Positions 53,441-61,796 of a DNA stretch of 64,000 nt are shown in pieces (the first letter of the stretch is position 1; each line of letters opens with the position of its first letter). Source of the DNA: Chitinivibrionales bacterium. Lineage in GTDB: Bacteria > Fibrobacterota > Chitinivibrionia > Chitinivibrionales > WJKA01. The stretch lies in contig WJLW01000105.1 of assembly GCA_014728295.1 (NCBI GenBank), positions 1 to 64,000 on the forward strand. The letters are read 5' to 3'. The translations under genes and the position numbers were made by a program. The notes under the pieces were generated by a model, which worked only from the letters and a program-made list of their open reading frames with translations, made no database searches and was not told the origin of the DNA.

Positions 53441-54331
53441 ATGCGAATTAAGCGACGAAGCGCTGCATTGCTGATAAACGCACTTTTCCTGCATACGCTG
53501 CTGGCATCACTCAACTGCGCCGCCGCATTTTCTGAAGAAGAATTTGAATACTACATCAAAGAGGGCTATCAGCCACTCTATGACGAGCAGGACGGAGATT
53601 ATCCTGAAAACACCTATCTCATCAATGGAGATGTTACGGTCAAGCGCGGCAAAACACTCACCTTCTATCCCGGCAGCAGGATTATTGTCACGAAAAACGC
53701 CCGTATCCAGGTCGAAGGGACCCTGATATGCCAGGGAACCCCGCTCAATAAAATCACCTTTTCACGGCTGGAAAATGAAAAGTACTTTTATCCGGTCGAG
53801 CAGGATATCGATACGCGGTGGGGAGGGATATTTGTGCACGATGATGCGCGGGCCGAATTGAGCCATTCTATAATCGAACAGAGCAAATACGGCATAGAGG
53901 CAACGCCCGGATACGGCAGCATTGTGCTTGACAGTGTCGTGATGCGCAACAACAGATATCAGCATCTCAAAGTCGGGGGCGCCATCATTTCAGTTGACAC
54001 AGACAAACCGCTTTCCCTCACATTTCCCGTAACCGACACGGTTGCCGTTGCAAAGCAGCATTCGGCCCGCACTCAATCACAGTCGGCGCAGGCGCCTTCC
54101 CGCTTCCGTCCAAAACTGATGCTGCGTATTGGATTGGGCACCGTGACCGTCGGCGCGGGGATAGCCGCAATCAGCTTGCATGCTGCAGCAAACAGCGATA
54201 AGGCCACCTACCAAAAGACCGGCGATAATGAATATGATAGCTCATATGCCCGCAAAGCCACACACGGCAATATATGGGCCGTCATTGCCCTGCTGTCGGC
54301 GGCCGGATTCGGCATTACTATGTTTTTCTAA
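53441..54331 (+). CDS. small exported beta-helix protein with C-terminal membrane segments
   Basis: 296 aa. Signal peptide 1-29 (LLASLNCAAA). Residues 60-185 form a short beta-helix starting with TYLINGDVTVKRGKTLTFYP, clearly related to the N-terminal helix of the 947-aa barrel fusion (YLLNGSVIVPSGQKLEFEPG), and contain the variant turn SIIEQSKYGIEATPGYGSIV. Residues about 230-296 hold two hydrophobic segments (LGTVTVGAGIAAISLHAAA; IWAVIALLSAAGFGITMFF). It could be a compact, membrane-anchored version of the larger protein. A solitary gene ahead of the RAYT unit. Confidence 0.75.
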   Translation: MRIKRRSAALLINALFLHTLLASLNCAAAFSEEEFEYYIKEGYQPLYDEQDGDYPENTYLINGDVTVKRGKTLTFYPGSRIIVTKNARIQVEGTLICQGTPLNKITFSRLENEKYFYPVEQDIDTRWGGIFVHDDARAELSHSIIEQSKYGIEATPGYGSIVLDSVVMRNNRYQHLKVGGAIISVDTDKPLSLTFPVTDTVAVAKQHSARTQSQSAQAPSRFRPKLMLRIGLGTVTVGAGIAAISLHAAANSDKATYQKTGDNEYDSSYARKATHGNIWAVIALLSAAGFGITMFF

Positions 54332-54500
54332 TTCACACGCCGACCCAAAGCCAGGTCTAAATATCCAAGCTTTGCACTTCTTGGAGCACTGCTTTCGGTT
54401 CTCAATTGCGACTCTTTTCTGCGCCGGGACGGCTTGTTTTGAAATCCACAGCCGATAAAACTGCCGATTTGCAAGGAGAAATCTTCCGCCGTACGCCGTA

Positions 54501-54524
54501 TATCTTACCCCGTATCTTACCCCG
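54501..54524. repeat. 12-bp exact tandem duplication
   Basis: TATCTTACCCCG occurs at 54501-54512 and again at 54513-54524. It sits at the left edge of the transposase unit and overlaps the left inverted-repeat arm. Confidence 0.8.
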
Positions 54525-54542
54525 GAGTTAAATTAATAAATT
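54517..54542. repeat. left arm of the RAYT-flanking inverted repeat
   Basis: 26-bp exact inverted repeat with 55516-55541. The arm contains the imperfect palindrome TTACCCCGGAGTTAA. Its first bases are also the transposase stop codon (54517-54519 read as TAA on the minus strand). Confidence 0.9.
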
Positions 54543-55503
54543 TAGAGATATCTTTCTTTGAGACCAGTTTTTCTCCAAGGGGGATTGCATATGATACCGC
54601 GGGTTGACTCACGTTTAAGAAGGCGGCAACCTTAACCGCAGGGAATCCGAATGCTCTACAGGCAAGAAATATGAACCGTTTTTTGCTGTTCGATACCGGC
54701 ACGGAGCGGCTCCTTTTCAGTAAATCTTCCATATTCAGACCATCGCTGCAGGCGACGGCGTTGCACAGCCTCTCGATAGTCCACTTCTCTGATACAGAGC
54801 GGGTCAGACCAATATGCATCGCATAATTTTTTATCGCCGTAACCACAAAATCCCGATCACCAATGACCCAACACTCGGGGCGATCCTTTCTGTCAATACC
54901 ATGATTGCTGGAGCGTACCATTTCAATCAACCAGTCATCGGAATGTCTGCCAATTCCCTCATTGATAAATTTTCGGTACTCGATCCGCGCTCCGCTCAGA
55001 GTTCGTCCGAATCGCCTCAGGACTGGTTTTATTGTTTGAAAACCGCAGGAGGCCTGTCCCATTACCGCACTATGACCACACCAGCGGTACCGATCCAGTT
55101 CTTCGATGGTACGGCAGATCCCTGCTCTGAGCGGATTGAGGTGCACATAACGGATCAATTCCTCGAGATACTTCTGATCTTGACTCATGATGGACTTGAA
55201 CCGGTCCTGAAAAAGGTAGCCGTTGCGATCATATTTTCGGTTGTAATACCGGGCATATTTACCGTTAAGTACCCGCATCATACGAGCTAAAGGCGATTCA
55301 CTGCACCGCAGAATGAGATGATAATGCGTATCCATCAATGCCCAGGCATAACAGAGGTGGCCGCTTTGTCGGAGGGCTTGAGAAAAAAGAGAAAGGAAAT
55401 ATTCGCGGTCATCATCTGACGGGAAGATGTTCTTTCCATCGATTCCCCGTGCCATTATATGAGTGATTCCACCAGGAATAATTATTCTCTTTTTTGTTGG
55501 CAT
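54517..55503 (-). CDS. REP-associated tyrosine transposase (RAYT / Y1-type)
   Basis: 328 aa. GGITHIMARGIDGKN at 11-25 and the HUH motif H60-Y61-H62 (DTHYHLIL) with the nucleophile Tyr119 in IRYVHLNPLRAGI define a Y1-transposase of the RAYT group. Unlike most RAYTs (150-200 aa) it has a 200-residue C-terminal extension ending in a helix-turn-helix-like region (AFLNVSQPAVSYAIPLGEKL). The last nine codons plus stop (KFINLTPG end) are encoded by one arm of the flanking 26-bp inverted repeat. No Shine-Dalgarno lies upstream; instead the complement of one (CCTCCT, 55509-55504) touches the ATG. Confidence 0.9.
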   Translation of the reverse strand: MPTKKRIIIPGGITHIMARGIDGKNIFPSDDDREYFLSLFSQALRQSGHLCYAWALMDTHYHLILRCSESPLARMMRVLNGKYARYYNRKYDRNGYLFQDRFKSIMSQDQKYLEELIRYVHLNPLRAGICRTIEELDRYRWCGHSAVMGQASCGFQTIKPVLRRFGRTLSGARIEYRKFINEGIGRHSDDWLIEMVRSSNHGIDRKDRPECWVIGDRDFVVTAIKNYAMHIGLTRSVSEKWTIERLCNAVACSDGLNMEDLLKRSRSVPVSNSKKRFIFLACRAFGFPAVKVAAFLNVSQPAVSYAIPLGEKLVSKKDISKFINLTPG

Positions 55504-55515
55504 AGGAGGTAATAT

Positions 55516-55541
55516 AATTTATTAATTTAACTCCGGGGTAA
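55516..55541. repeat. right arm of the RAYT-flanking inverted repeat
   Basis: Exact reverse complement of 54517-54542, located just upstream of the transposase start codon. The 12 bases between it and the ATG contain AGGAGGT on the opposite strand. Confidence 0.9.
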
Positions 55542-55636
55542 AACCCATTGGTTTTGCATTCACAATGATTATCACAACAGAACATACAATCGCTATTTTT
55601 TTTACATTCACATTCATTTCAGTACTCCTTCAGCAT

Positions 55637-56446
55637 TTAATTAATACCAGCAATATCAATTTCCCGTTCATCCGCCACCAGCGCCTTGGTCCCGGCGCTG
55701 TCCTTTGTATACAAGTTCAATTTGTATGTCGCCGGCTCCTGTATTGTCCCAAAAACGCTCTGGTCTTCGGTGCCGTACCAGATTTCGCTGTATACACCCG
55801 GTGTTTTGGTTGCCGTTGAATCTCCGAGTATCAGACCGGAATTGAATCTGCACCATGCCTTACCACTGTAGAGCACTTTGTAGCTGACCTGCAGCACATC
55901 GGAGTAATACGGGGTCATGGCATTTTTTGTCAGCACAAGATCGGCGGCGATAAATGCCGCGGAAACATCGCCGGTGTAGCCATCGGCAAACAGCCGCACA
56001 TACGGCACAACCTCCTTTGAGATTTGCGATGAACTCCAGCTCAGTTTCGCCTGCGCGCCGCCGGTGTTATCGTAATATTCAAGGCGGATATCGTATTTCT
56101 GCCCGCTTTCAAGAGCGATATTTCCGGACAATTCGGCCGCTGTATCGCGGTTGACCCATGAATCAACCAGTTGCTGGCCGTTCACCCACAGCCGCGCGCC
56201 GTCGTTGACAAGCGTGTAGAACGTGAATGTGCCGGTGTGCGGCGCCTGTACCCGGCCGGCCCATTCAGTGCGGCCATCAAATGCACCCCGATTCTCATGG
56301 CAGTTCCATCCCTCGTAGAGCGTGCAGCCTGAATCAGCTGCAGAGCTGCAACAGACGCTTGCCGCCGAGGTAATGTTCGAGGAATGCCCTATGTCGTAAC
56401 AGCGTTTTGGGATGTGATATAACTTACGTATTTCGTATCTTCCTGA
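55637..56446 (-). pseudogene. 5'-truncated PA14-domain surface protein remnant
   Basis: An open frame without a credible start codon, closed by an in-frame stop at 56447-56449. The only in-frame start-like codons are a GTG at 56185 and a CTG at 56191, both inside the domain. From about 56280 downward it encodes the second half of a PA14 domain: AGRVQAPHTGTFTFYTLVNDG followed by ARLWVNGQQLVDSW, then IRLEYYDNTGGAQAKLSW. The rest (about 120 residues) is a beta-rich domain ending DEREIDIAGIN. No signal peptide is left. The upper 58 bp overlap the end of the hemerythrin gene, so the 5' part was probably lost in a rearrangement. Confidence 0.65.
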
Positions 56447-56805
56447 TTAATATGTGTCAACCACCACTCCTTCAGAAACGCCAGCGCGATATGGGCATCT
56501 CCCCGATCGATCGCTTCAAGTCGCTTTTGGGCGGTTTCGGCCTGAAGCTGGCGATGCAGCGACAGGTGCTGCTCTATAGCGGGGTAGTTGAACCTGCGCA
56601 GCAGCTTCTCTTCGGTCCCAAAATGAAGCACCGTATACTGCTTGATAATTGACATGACCGGCTTGATCATCTCCTCGCCATATCCCGAACTGATACAGTA
56701 ATGAAGCGAGTTGACGGCGGATACAATCCCCTTGTGCTGCTCGTCAATGATTGCGATGCCGGTGTCGTTGCTTTCGCTCCATTTAATGTAAAGATGTTGG
56801 TGCAT
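56389..56805 (-). CDS. bacteriohemerythrin
   Basis: 138 aa. All seven iron ligands of the di-iron O2-binding site are visible: H24 (DEQHKG), H61 and E65 (HFGTEE), H80 and H84 (HLSLH), H118 and D123 (THINQED). Single-domain hemerythrins bind O2 or help oxygen sensing and detoxification in anaerobes and microaerophiles. Located between the PA14 remnant and the PA14/chitobiase-domain gene, all on the minus strand. Confidence 0.93.
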   Translation of the reverse strand: MHQHLYIKWSESNDTGIAIIDEQHKGIVSAVNSLHYCISSGYGEEMIKPVMSIIKQYTVLHFGTEEKLLRRFNYPAIEQHLSLHRQLQAETAQKRLEAIDRGDAHIALAFLKEWWLTHINQEDTKYVSYITSQNAVTT

Positions 56806-56988
56806 GCAAGCATCCTTTCATCACAGAACGATGACGGGTCGGTTGTTCCTGTAATAGTGTACCGCGGATGGAACACAGGTGTCAATATGCCGCCGCCCGA
56901 CAGCAGCGCACTACAGGCGACATTCGGCACACAGTGCAGCATGCAGTCAGCGCGGCGGTACGTGCTGCATCACGAATGCTGGTAGTGG

Positions 56989-59148
56989 TTACGGCCTGCT
57001 CCTGACGTACAGCAAATACACTCCGCTTCCTAGCGTCTGCCGGTCGATGGCGATCGTTGCCGGGCCGTTGCCCGTATAGCTGCGAACGGTTCTTCCCGCA
57101 AGATCAACCGCACGGGCCTGCCAGGCATCCGCATAGGGGATACGAACGGTTGTGGCTTTACGAAGCAGAATCCGGCTCATGCCGGCATCGGTGCGGACGC
57201 TGATCGGAGCCGGACCGGATTTCGTGACCGCCGTAACCTGCGAAGGGGCATTGCCGGGGACGTAGCTGAACGCTGCAGCGGGGACGGCTGTGCTGTCGAT
57301 ACCGGGACCTTCATACGACATGTCAAGATAGCGAGAGCCATGCGCCTGATAGTATTCGATAAACAAAGGATGTTTGCCGGCTTCGAGCTGGATTCTCCCT
57401 TCGGAAACATCATCGGAGCGTTTGGATTGATGAATAATCAACTCAGGTCCCAAATACAGGCGTGCGCCGTCGTCAATGTGCATATAGAAGGTGTAATAGC
57501 CGGTCTGGGGAACGTCGATATAGCCCCACAGGCGTGAGACCGTGCAATCACCTTTACTCAGCTCCTGCACCGAATCGACAGTGCCGCTGTCAACCAGTTC
57601 GAGTCCGTTGAAATTGTCCGGCAAATTGCAGATGCCTCTATAGATTTCATAGTACAATCCGTCAATATCACCCGCAACGGTTTCCGCATTGACGAGTGTC
57701 AATTTGCGAAAGCGTTGCTTTGCCGGCCACCACGAGGGATCCTGCCCGTTTTTAAAGGCAACCGCACGTAAGGTCAGCGTCGTGTCGACGGTAATGGAGT
57801 CGGTAAAGGCGGGTGACTGAGCATTGGGCCAACTGCCGTCGAGCGTATACCGGATCACGGCGCCGGGATCGTCGCAGGTCAGCCAGGCATGTATCGAGTT
57901 CCTGAATACCGAATCTTGAATATGAATTTCGGGCGTTGCCGTGACGCGCAGGTTGTCGCGTGCTTCAGGATCGGCACAGGGAGCGTTATCGTCAATACAG
58001 GGTATGGCGTAGCTGTCTCGATTATCAAGATCATCCAGCATAGCAGGATCGATATCACCGCGCGGCGCCGACACCCAGAAATCGCCGTCGCCAACGCCGT
58101 GTCCTTTTTCAATCGTGGCGGCGGGTGCGTTCCGGTTTAGGTTGTCTTGCGTCTTGTGCGGAATTTTGGTGATATTAAGAGAGGTCGAATCGTGCCAGTT
58201 GAGCAATATGAGATTCGAACCGTTATCGCCGAACCGTCCGCCCGGAGACCAGCCTGATATCGGGCACCACCAGTAGCGCGAGTTTGACGTCCAGTTGCTG
58301 ATCGTTGCCAGGCCACCGCCCGTTTTTTCAACACGGAAACATGGATCGCGCTGGTAGGAAACACAATACTGGAAAGTGGTGTCGAGCGCACGATCGTTCC
58401 ATTCCCCGACTTCCACGGTGGCTGCGCCCTGCGTTTTGCGTGTTGCATGGTCCAACGACGTTGCGTTGAGTACCGTATGACCGGAGCTGTGTGTGGAGAC
58501 AATATGCCGTCCGTCGGGTGAAGCCGCCATGTTGCATCCGCCGCCAAATTTGGTACCGTCCCGCGTCCAGTCATTCTGATTGCGCAGAATCGTATCGGGC
58601 TTTGCATCAGCAAGAATATCTTCCAGGCTCATAAAAAATCTTGCGCCATACGCGTGGCCGAAAGCATACTGCCCATTCCCGGTGATTCTGACAACGGTGC
58701 TGCCCTCTTTCCACATAACCACTTTGCGGCTTTCCAGTGTCTTGACATTGAAGCGCCACAGAACGGCACGAGCCGGCGCATTTTTGCGATTGAGCGCAAC
58801 CCAGACCCAGTCTCCCTGCGGCCAGTCAATATTGCCTGAAGCACCGTTTTGCCAGGCGACCAGCGGCTTGATTTTGTAATCGGGCGACGTCATGGGCACA
58901 TCCGCGCGCACGATTGCCAGGGTATCTGCATCATTACCCGGCAGCCAGAAAACGACATGCGTGCCGTGCGTATTAATAGCGGGATTCCACCCTTTTGCCA
59001 GGGGAAAACTGTCGACCACCGCGTTGTCCTCAAGGTGAATCGAACGTATCCATCCGTTTACGGCAGCGACGCCGATACCGCTGACGGCGAACGCGTTGAG
59101 GCTGCCTGCAACAATGAGTGCGCAGATGAGGTTGAGGGATCGTACCAT
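56989..59148 (-). CDS. exported beta-propeller / chitobiase-like / PA14 protein with C-terminal sorting-like tail
   Basis: 719 aa. Signal peptide 1-21. Residues 25-385 form a TolB/WD-like beta-propeller (NPAINTHGTHVVFWLPGNDA; MAASPDGRHIVSTHSSGHTV). Residues about 405-475 match a chitobiase/beta-hexosaminidase C-terminal domain (VIRYTLDGSWPNAQSPAFTD). A PA14 domain follows at about 490-630 (VPQTGYYTFYMHIDDGARLY). The end (VDLAGRTVRSYTGNGPATIA, then LGSGVYLLYVRSRP) has the pattern of a type IX secretion C-terminal sorting domain. A surface carbohydrate-binding role is likely. AGGAG precedes the ATG by 7 nt. Confidence 0.85.
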   Translation of the reverse strand: MVRSLNLICALIVAGSLNAFAVSGIGVAAVNGWIRSIHLEDNAVVDSFPLAKGWNPAINTHGTHVVFWLPGNDADTLAIVRADVPMTSPDYKIKPLVAWQNGASGNIDWPQGDWVWVALNRKNAPARAVLWRFNVKTLESRKVVMWKEGSTVVRITGNGQYAFGHAYGARFFMSLEDILADAKPDTILRNQNDWTRDGTKFGGGCNMAASPDGRHIVSTHSSGHTVLNATSLDHATRKTQGAATVEVGEWNDRALDTTFQYCVSYQRDPCFRVEKTGGGLATISNWTSNSRYWWCPISGWSPGGRFGDNGSNLILLNWHDSTSLNITKIPHKTQDNLNRNAPAATIEKGHGVGDGDFWVSAPRGDIDPAMLDDLDNRDSYAIPCIDDNAPCADPEARDNLRVTATPEIHIQDSVFRNSIHAWLTCDDPGAVIRYTLDGSWPNAQSPAFTDSITVDTTLTLRAVAFKNGQDPSWWPAKQRFRKLTLVNAETVAGDIDGLYYEIYRGICNLPDNFNGLELVDSGTVDSVQELSKGDCTVSRLWGYIDVPQTGYYTFYMHIDDGARLYLGPELIIHQSKRSDDVSEGRIQLEAGKHPLFIEYYQAHGSRYLDMSYEGPGIDSTAVPAAAFSYVPGNAPSQVTAVTKSGPAPISVRTDAGMSRILLRKATTVRIPYADAWQARAVDLAGRTVRSYTGNGPATIAIDRQTLGSGVYLLYVRSRP

Positions 59149-59303
59149 TCCTGTTCTCCTTTTGTTGAACTTAACCGGATAAATGGAACATCTTTTACAT
59201 ACGAAAGCTGGAGCGGAGCCATTGGCGTGAACAGGTTCTGCCTCTGTAGTAATATAAAATGTGTTCGGTGGATGTCAATTCGGGTATATAGTGCATGCAA
59301 GAC

Positions 59304-59320
59304 GGCTTAAAGCATAAGCC
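59304..59320. repeat. 6-bp inverted repeat downstream of the M20 peptidase gene
   Basis: GGCTTA (59304-59309) and TAAGCC (59315-59320) around a 5-nt loop, in the 177-bp gap after the peptidase stop. No T-run follows on the minus strand, so terminator function is doubtful. Confidence 0.25.
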
Positions 59321-59325
59321 ATGCG

Positions 59326-60438
59326 CTACTCCCGATTAATCGCCTCGATAATCCCCAGATACATCTCTGCCGCGTCAATCAGTTCTTTTCTGGCAACACA
59401 CTCGTCCTGCGTATGCGCCCGGGACAGTGAACCCGGCCCGAAAACCACCGGCTTGATCCCCGCGGCCCACAATACATTTGCATCGGAGTGACTGGTGAAA
59501 GGCGCTGCGTCAAAAGCTAATCCCTGTTGTTGATGGACGCTTTTGATCAATGCCGGCAGGTAGCTTTCGACCGGCAACTCGTATCCGTGATGGACTGTCT
59601 GGAAATTTATATCAATTGCATTTTTGCGGGGCAATTCCAGGTTTTCAAAAAACTCCTCGATCGCAACAACAATTTTGCCGACGGGCGCATCGGGTGAAAG
59701 ATGCAGATCGATTGCCGCCGAGCAGCGGTCGGGCACGGCAAATCCGGCATCGGCGCTATGCACGTCACGGATATTGTAGATGGCATTCGACAGTTCGCTC
59801 TCGACAAATTTGCCGAATTCCATAAGCGCGGTCAGCATGCTCAAAACAGCATTGTGCTCACGCCCGGCTTGAGATGCATGCGCGCGTCGCCCGGAAGCGG
59901 CAAGCTCAATTTCGATGTAGCCGAAGTGTCCCGGACTCGTTTTCATCTCGGTGGGCTCACCGACAAGCGCCCATGGCGAACGATGATGTTGCACCAGCGC
60001 CTCGGCGCCGTCGCCGGTTTCTTCCTCACCCACGACCAGTGCCAGGGCAACATGGCCAAGCGATCTCTGCCGCTCGAAAAAGGTGCAGAATGCCTCCATC
60101 ATTGCCGCGCAGCCGCCTTTCATATCCGCGGCGCCGAGACCGGCGATTGTATCGTCGGTTTCAACGGAGCGAAATGAATCCAGATCCCAGGCCGATACGG
60201 TATCGCAATGCCCGACAAATACCAGATCACTCTCATCGAAACGATCGGCAACCAGAATATTATAGCGGCGGCCATCCACATCAATGCGATGAACGGGCAA
60301 ACCCCGGCGCTTCAGATACTTTTCGATGAATATGAGTACGTCAAGCTCCTTGCCGGACGGACTGTAAATGTCAATCATGTCACAGAGCAGAGTCTCGAGT
60401 CGTTCCTGGTTGACGGCACAGGTGCGGGATGCGCTCAT
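59326..60438 (-). CDS. dapE: M20-family amidohydrolase, DapE/ArgE-like (succinyl-diaminopimelate desuccinylase type)
   Basis: 370 aa. Zinc ligands are visible as H77 and D79 in VGHCDTV, D105 in LGAADMKGG, E138/E139 in VVGEEETGDG, E161 in ALVGEPTEMK and the C-terminal His in SRAHTQDE. This fits the co-catalytic metallopeptidase M20A group, of which DapE and ArgE are members; DapE would cleave succinyl-diaminopimelate in lysine/peptidoglycan synthesis. The symbol is the closest family assignment; acetyl-lysine or acetyl-ornithine deacetylase is possible. The GNAT gene stop overlaps the start by 4 bp (60435-60438). Confidence 0.8.
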   Translation of the reverse strand: MSASRTCAVNQERLETLLCDMIDIYSPSGKELDVLIFIEKYLKRRGLPVHRIDVDGRRYNILVADRFDESDLVFVGHCDTVSAWDLDSFRSVETDDTIAGLGAADMKGGCAAMMEAFCTFFERQRSLGHVALALVVGEEETGDGAEALVQHHRSPWALVGEPTEMKTSPGHFGYIEIELAASGRRAHASQAGREHNAVLSMLTALMEFGKFVESELSNAIYNIRDVHSADAGFAVPDRCSAAIDLHLSPDAPVGKIVVAIEEFFENLELPRKNAIDINFQTVHHGYELPVESYLPALIKSVHQQQGLAFDAAPFTSHSDANVLWAAGIKPVVFGPGSLSRAHTQDECVARKELIDAAEMYLGIIEAINRE

Positions 60439-60947
60439 GTCTGTTTCCGTTTCTTTTTAGCGGAATCATCCTGCTGAATGCGGTTCCAGTTTTCGAGGTT
60501 CATTGACATATACACATGTTCGGTGGCCTGCGAAAAGCCCATGCGATTGAAAAACGCGATAGCCGGCTCGTTGTCGGCCTGGGTATCGACGATCAGCATG
60601 CGAATGCCGCGTTTTTTCATAATTTTGATAATCGCGTCGAAAAGCCCCCGGCCGATGCCCTTGCGATTGTAGGCATGATCGATTCCCAGCCAGGTGATGT
60701 GTCCGTAGCTCCAGGCAGATCCGGCTTTTTGGTACGTAGTCGAAAACAGAAAGCCGGCCAGCCGTTGCTCATCGACATCCCAGGCGACCAGGCAGAGATC
60801 GGGATCGGATTGAAACAGCCCGGTAACTTCGAATTCGTCCCAGGTCCGGTACAGGTTGCTGTATTCCTGCGAAGTAAACAGGTCTTCTCCCAGATGAAAC
60901 ACATTCGGGAGATCATCGATTTTTGCGCTTCGTATATCAATTGCCAT
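60435..60947 (-). CDS. GNAT-family N-acetyltransferase
   Basis: 170 aa. The acetyl-CoA pyrophosphate loop is visible as YNRKGIGRGLFDAII near residues 93-107, with conserved LIVDTQADNEPAIAFFNRMGF (about 116-136) downstream. Acceptor unknown. Its stop overlaps the M20 gene's start, so it is translationally coupled to it; an acetylase/deacetylase pair acting on related amino compounds is possible. Confidence 0.9.
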   Translation of the reverse strand: MAIDIRSAKIDDLPNVFHLGEDLFTSQEYSNLYRTWDEFEVTGLFQSDPDLCLVAWDVDEQRLAGFLFSTTYQKAGSAWSYGHITWLGIDHAYNRKGIGRGLFDAIIKIMKKRGIRMLIVDTQADNEPAIAFFNRMGFSQATEHVYMSMNLENWNRIQQDDSAKKKRKQT

Positions 60948-60995
60948 AATGGTTCCGTACGCTGCTGTGATCGTTGTGCAGTCGAAAAATAATAT

Positions 60996-61796
60996 CTACC
61001 CGGCAGGCTCTATCGTTCGATACGGTTCAATTTCGAACAGTTCCTCAACGCCGACGCAACGCAGCGACTGTTCGCGTATGCTTTCCATCAGCGATTCGAG
61101 TGCGTGCAGAAAATTGTCACGCACGTGGGAGTTGGGCAATGTATCGTGCAGCAAAACAACTTCACCAGGAGCCGCCAGTCGCGCAATGCGGGATATGTTA
61201 GCCGACACTCGATTACCGGCTTCGACAGCGCGCCTGCTCCAGCCGATGCAGAGCATGTCAAGATTTGCCATTACCCTGCCGGTGTGCGGATTGCTGAGAC
61301 CGACGGGCGGGCGATACAGACGCGGTGTCTTGTCGATGATCTGCGCGATTATCTCACTTGCCCGGCGGATATCCCGGGACATTGCACGGGTCATCCGCAA
61401 GTTGCTGCACAGATCGTGCGTAAGATCGTGGTTGCCGACAGTATGACCTGCGTCAAATATACGCCTGACAAGGTGCGGGTACATCTGAGCTTTGCGTGCA
61501 ATGACAAAAAAGGTCGCCTTTGCATGGTAGCGCTTGAGCAAATCCAGAATTGCCTCGGTAGTCCCCGGATCGGGGCCGTCATCAAATGTCAGGGCAATGC
61601 AGTCTTTTTTTGCGGGATTGCGTATGTAGGCACTGGTAAAGAATTGCAGTTTCAAAAATCCGACACCGGCAAAAAAGACCGGCAAATGCAGCCCGGCGAA
61701 GAGCAGTGCGATTTTGCGGTACGGCCGCTTTGCCCGTGCGGCAATCAGGCTCAGAACCAAAGTGATAAGCCAGAAGCCAAACGGCCTTACACGCAT
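60996..61796 (-). CDS. membrane-anchored polysaccharide deacetylase (NodB/CE4 family)
   Basis: 266 aa. Two hydrophobic N-terminal segments (6-20, 30-50) are followed by the NodB domain: TFDDGP at 70-75 with D72/D73, the metal-binding H123-x3-H127 (NHDLTH), RPPVG near 165 and the C-terminal LLHDT. CE4 enzymes remove acetyl groups from peptidoglycan or surface amino sugars. The start lies 10 bp inside the end of the chain-length-factor-like gene, so translation is coupled to a polyketide/fatty-acid cluster. Confidence 0.92.
   Translation of the reverse strand: MRVRPFGFWLITLVLSLIAARAKRPYRKIALLFAGLHLPVFFAGVGFLKLQFFTSAYIRNPAKKDCIALTFDDGPDPGTTEAILDLLKRYHAKATFFVIARKAQMYPHLVRRIFDAGHTVGNHDLTHDLCSNLRMTRAMSRDIRRASEIIAQIIDKTPRLYRPPVGLSNPHTGRVMANLDMLCIGWSRRAVEAGNRVSANISRIARLAAPGEVVLLHDTLPNSHVRDNFLHALESLMESIREQSLRCVGVEELFEIEPYRTIEPAG

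Larger units (their letters stand above)
54517..55541. mobile_element. RAYT transposase unit bounded by a 26-bp inverted repeat
   Basis: The unit runs from the left arm (54517-54542) to the right arm (55516-55541), with the transposase in between. Right arm and start codon are 12 bp apart. No target-site duplication is obvious. It may be a REPtron (transposase plus REP-like pair) rather than a free insertion sequence. Confidence 0.75.
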
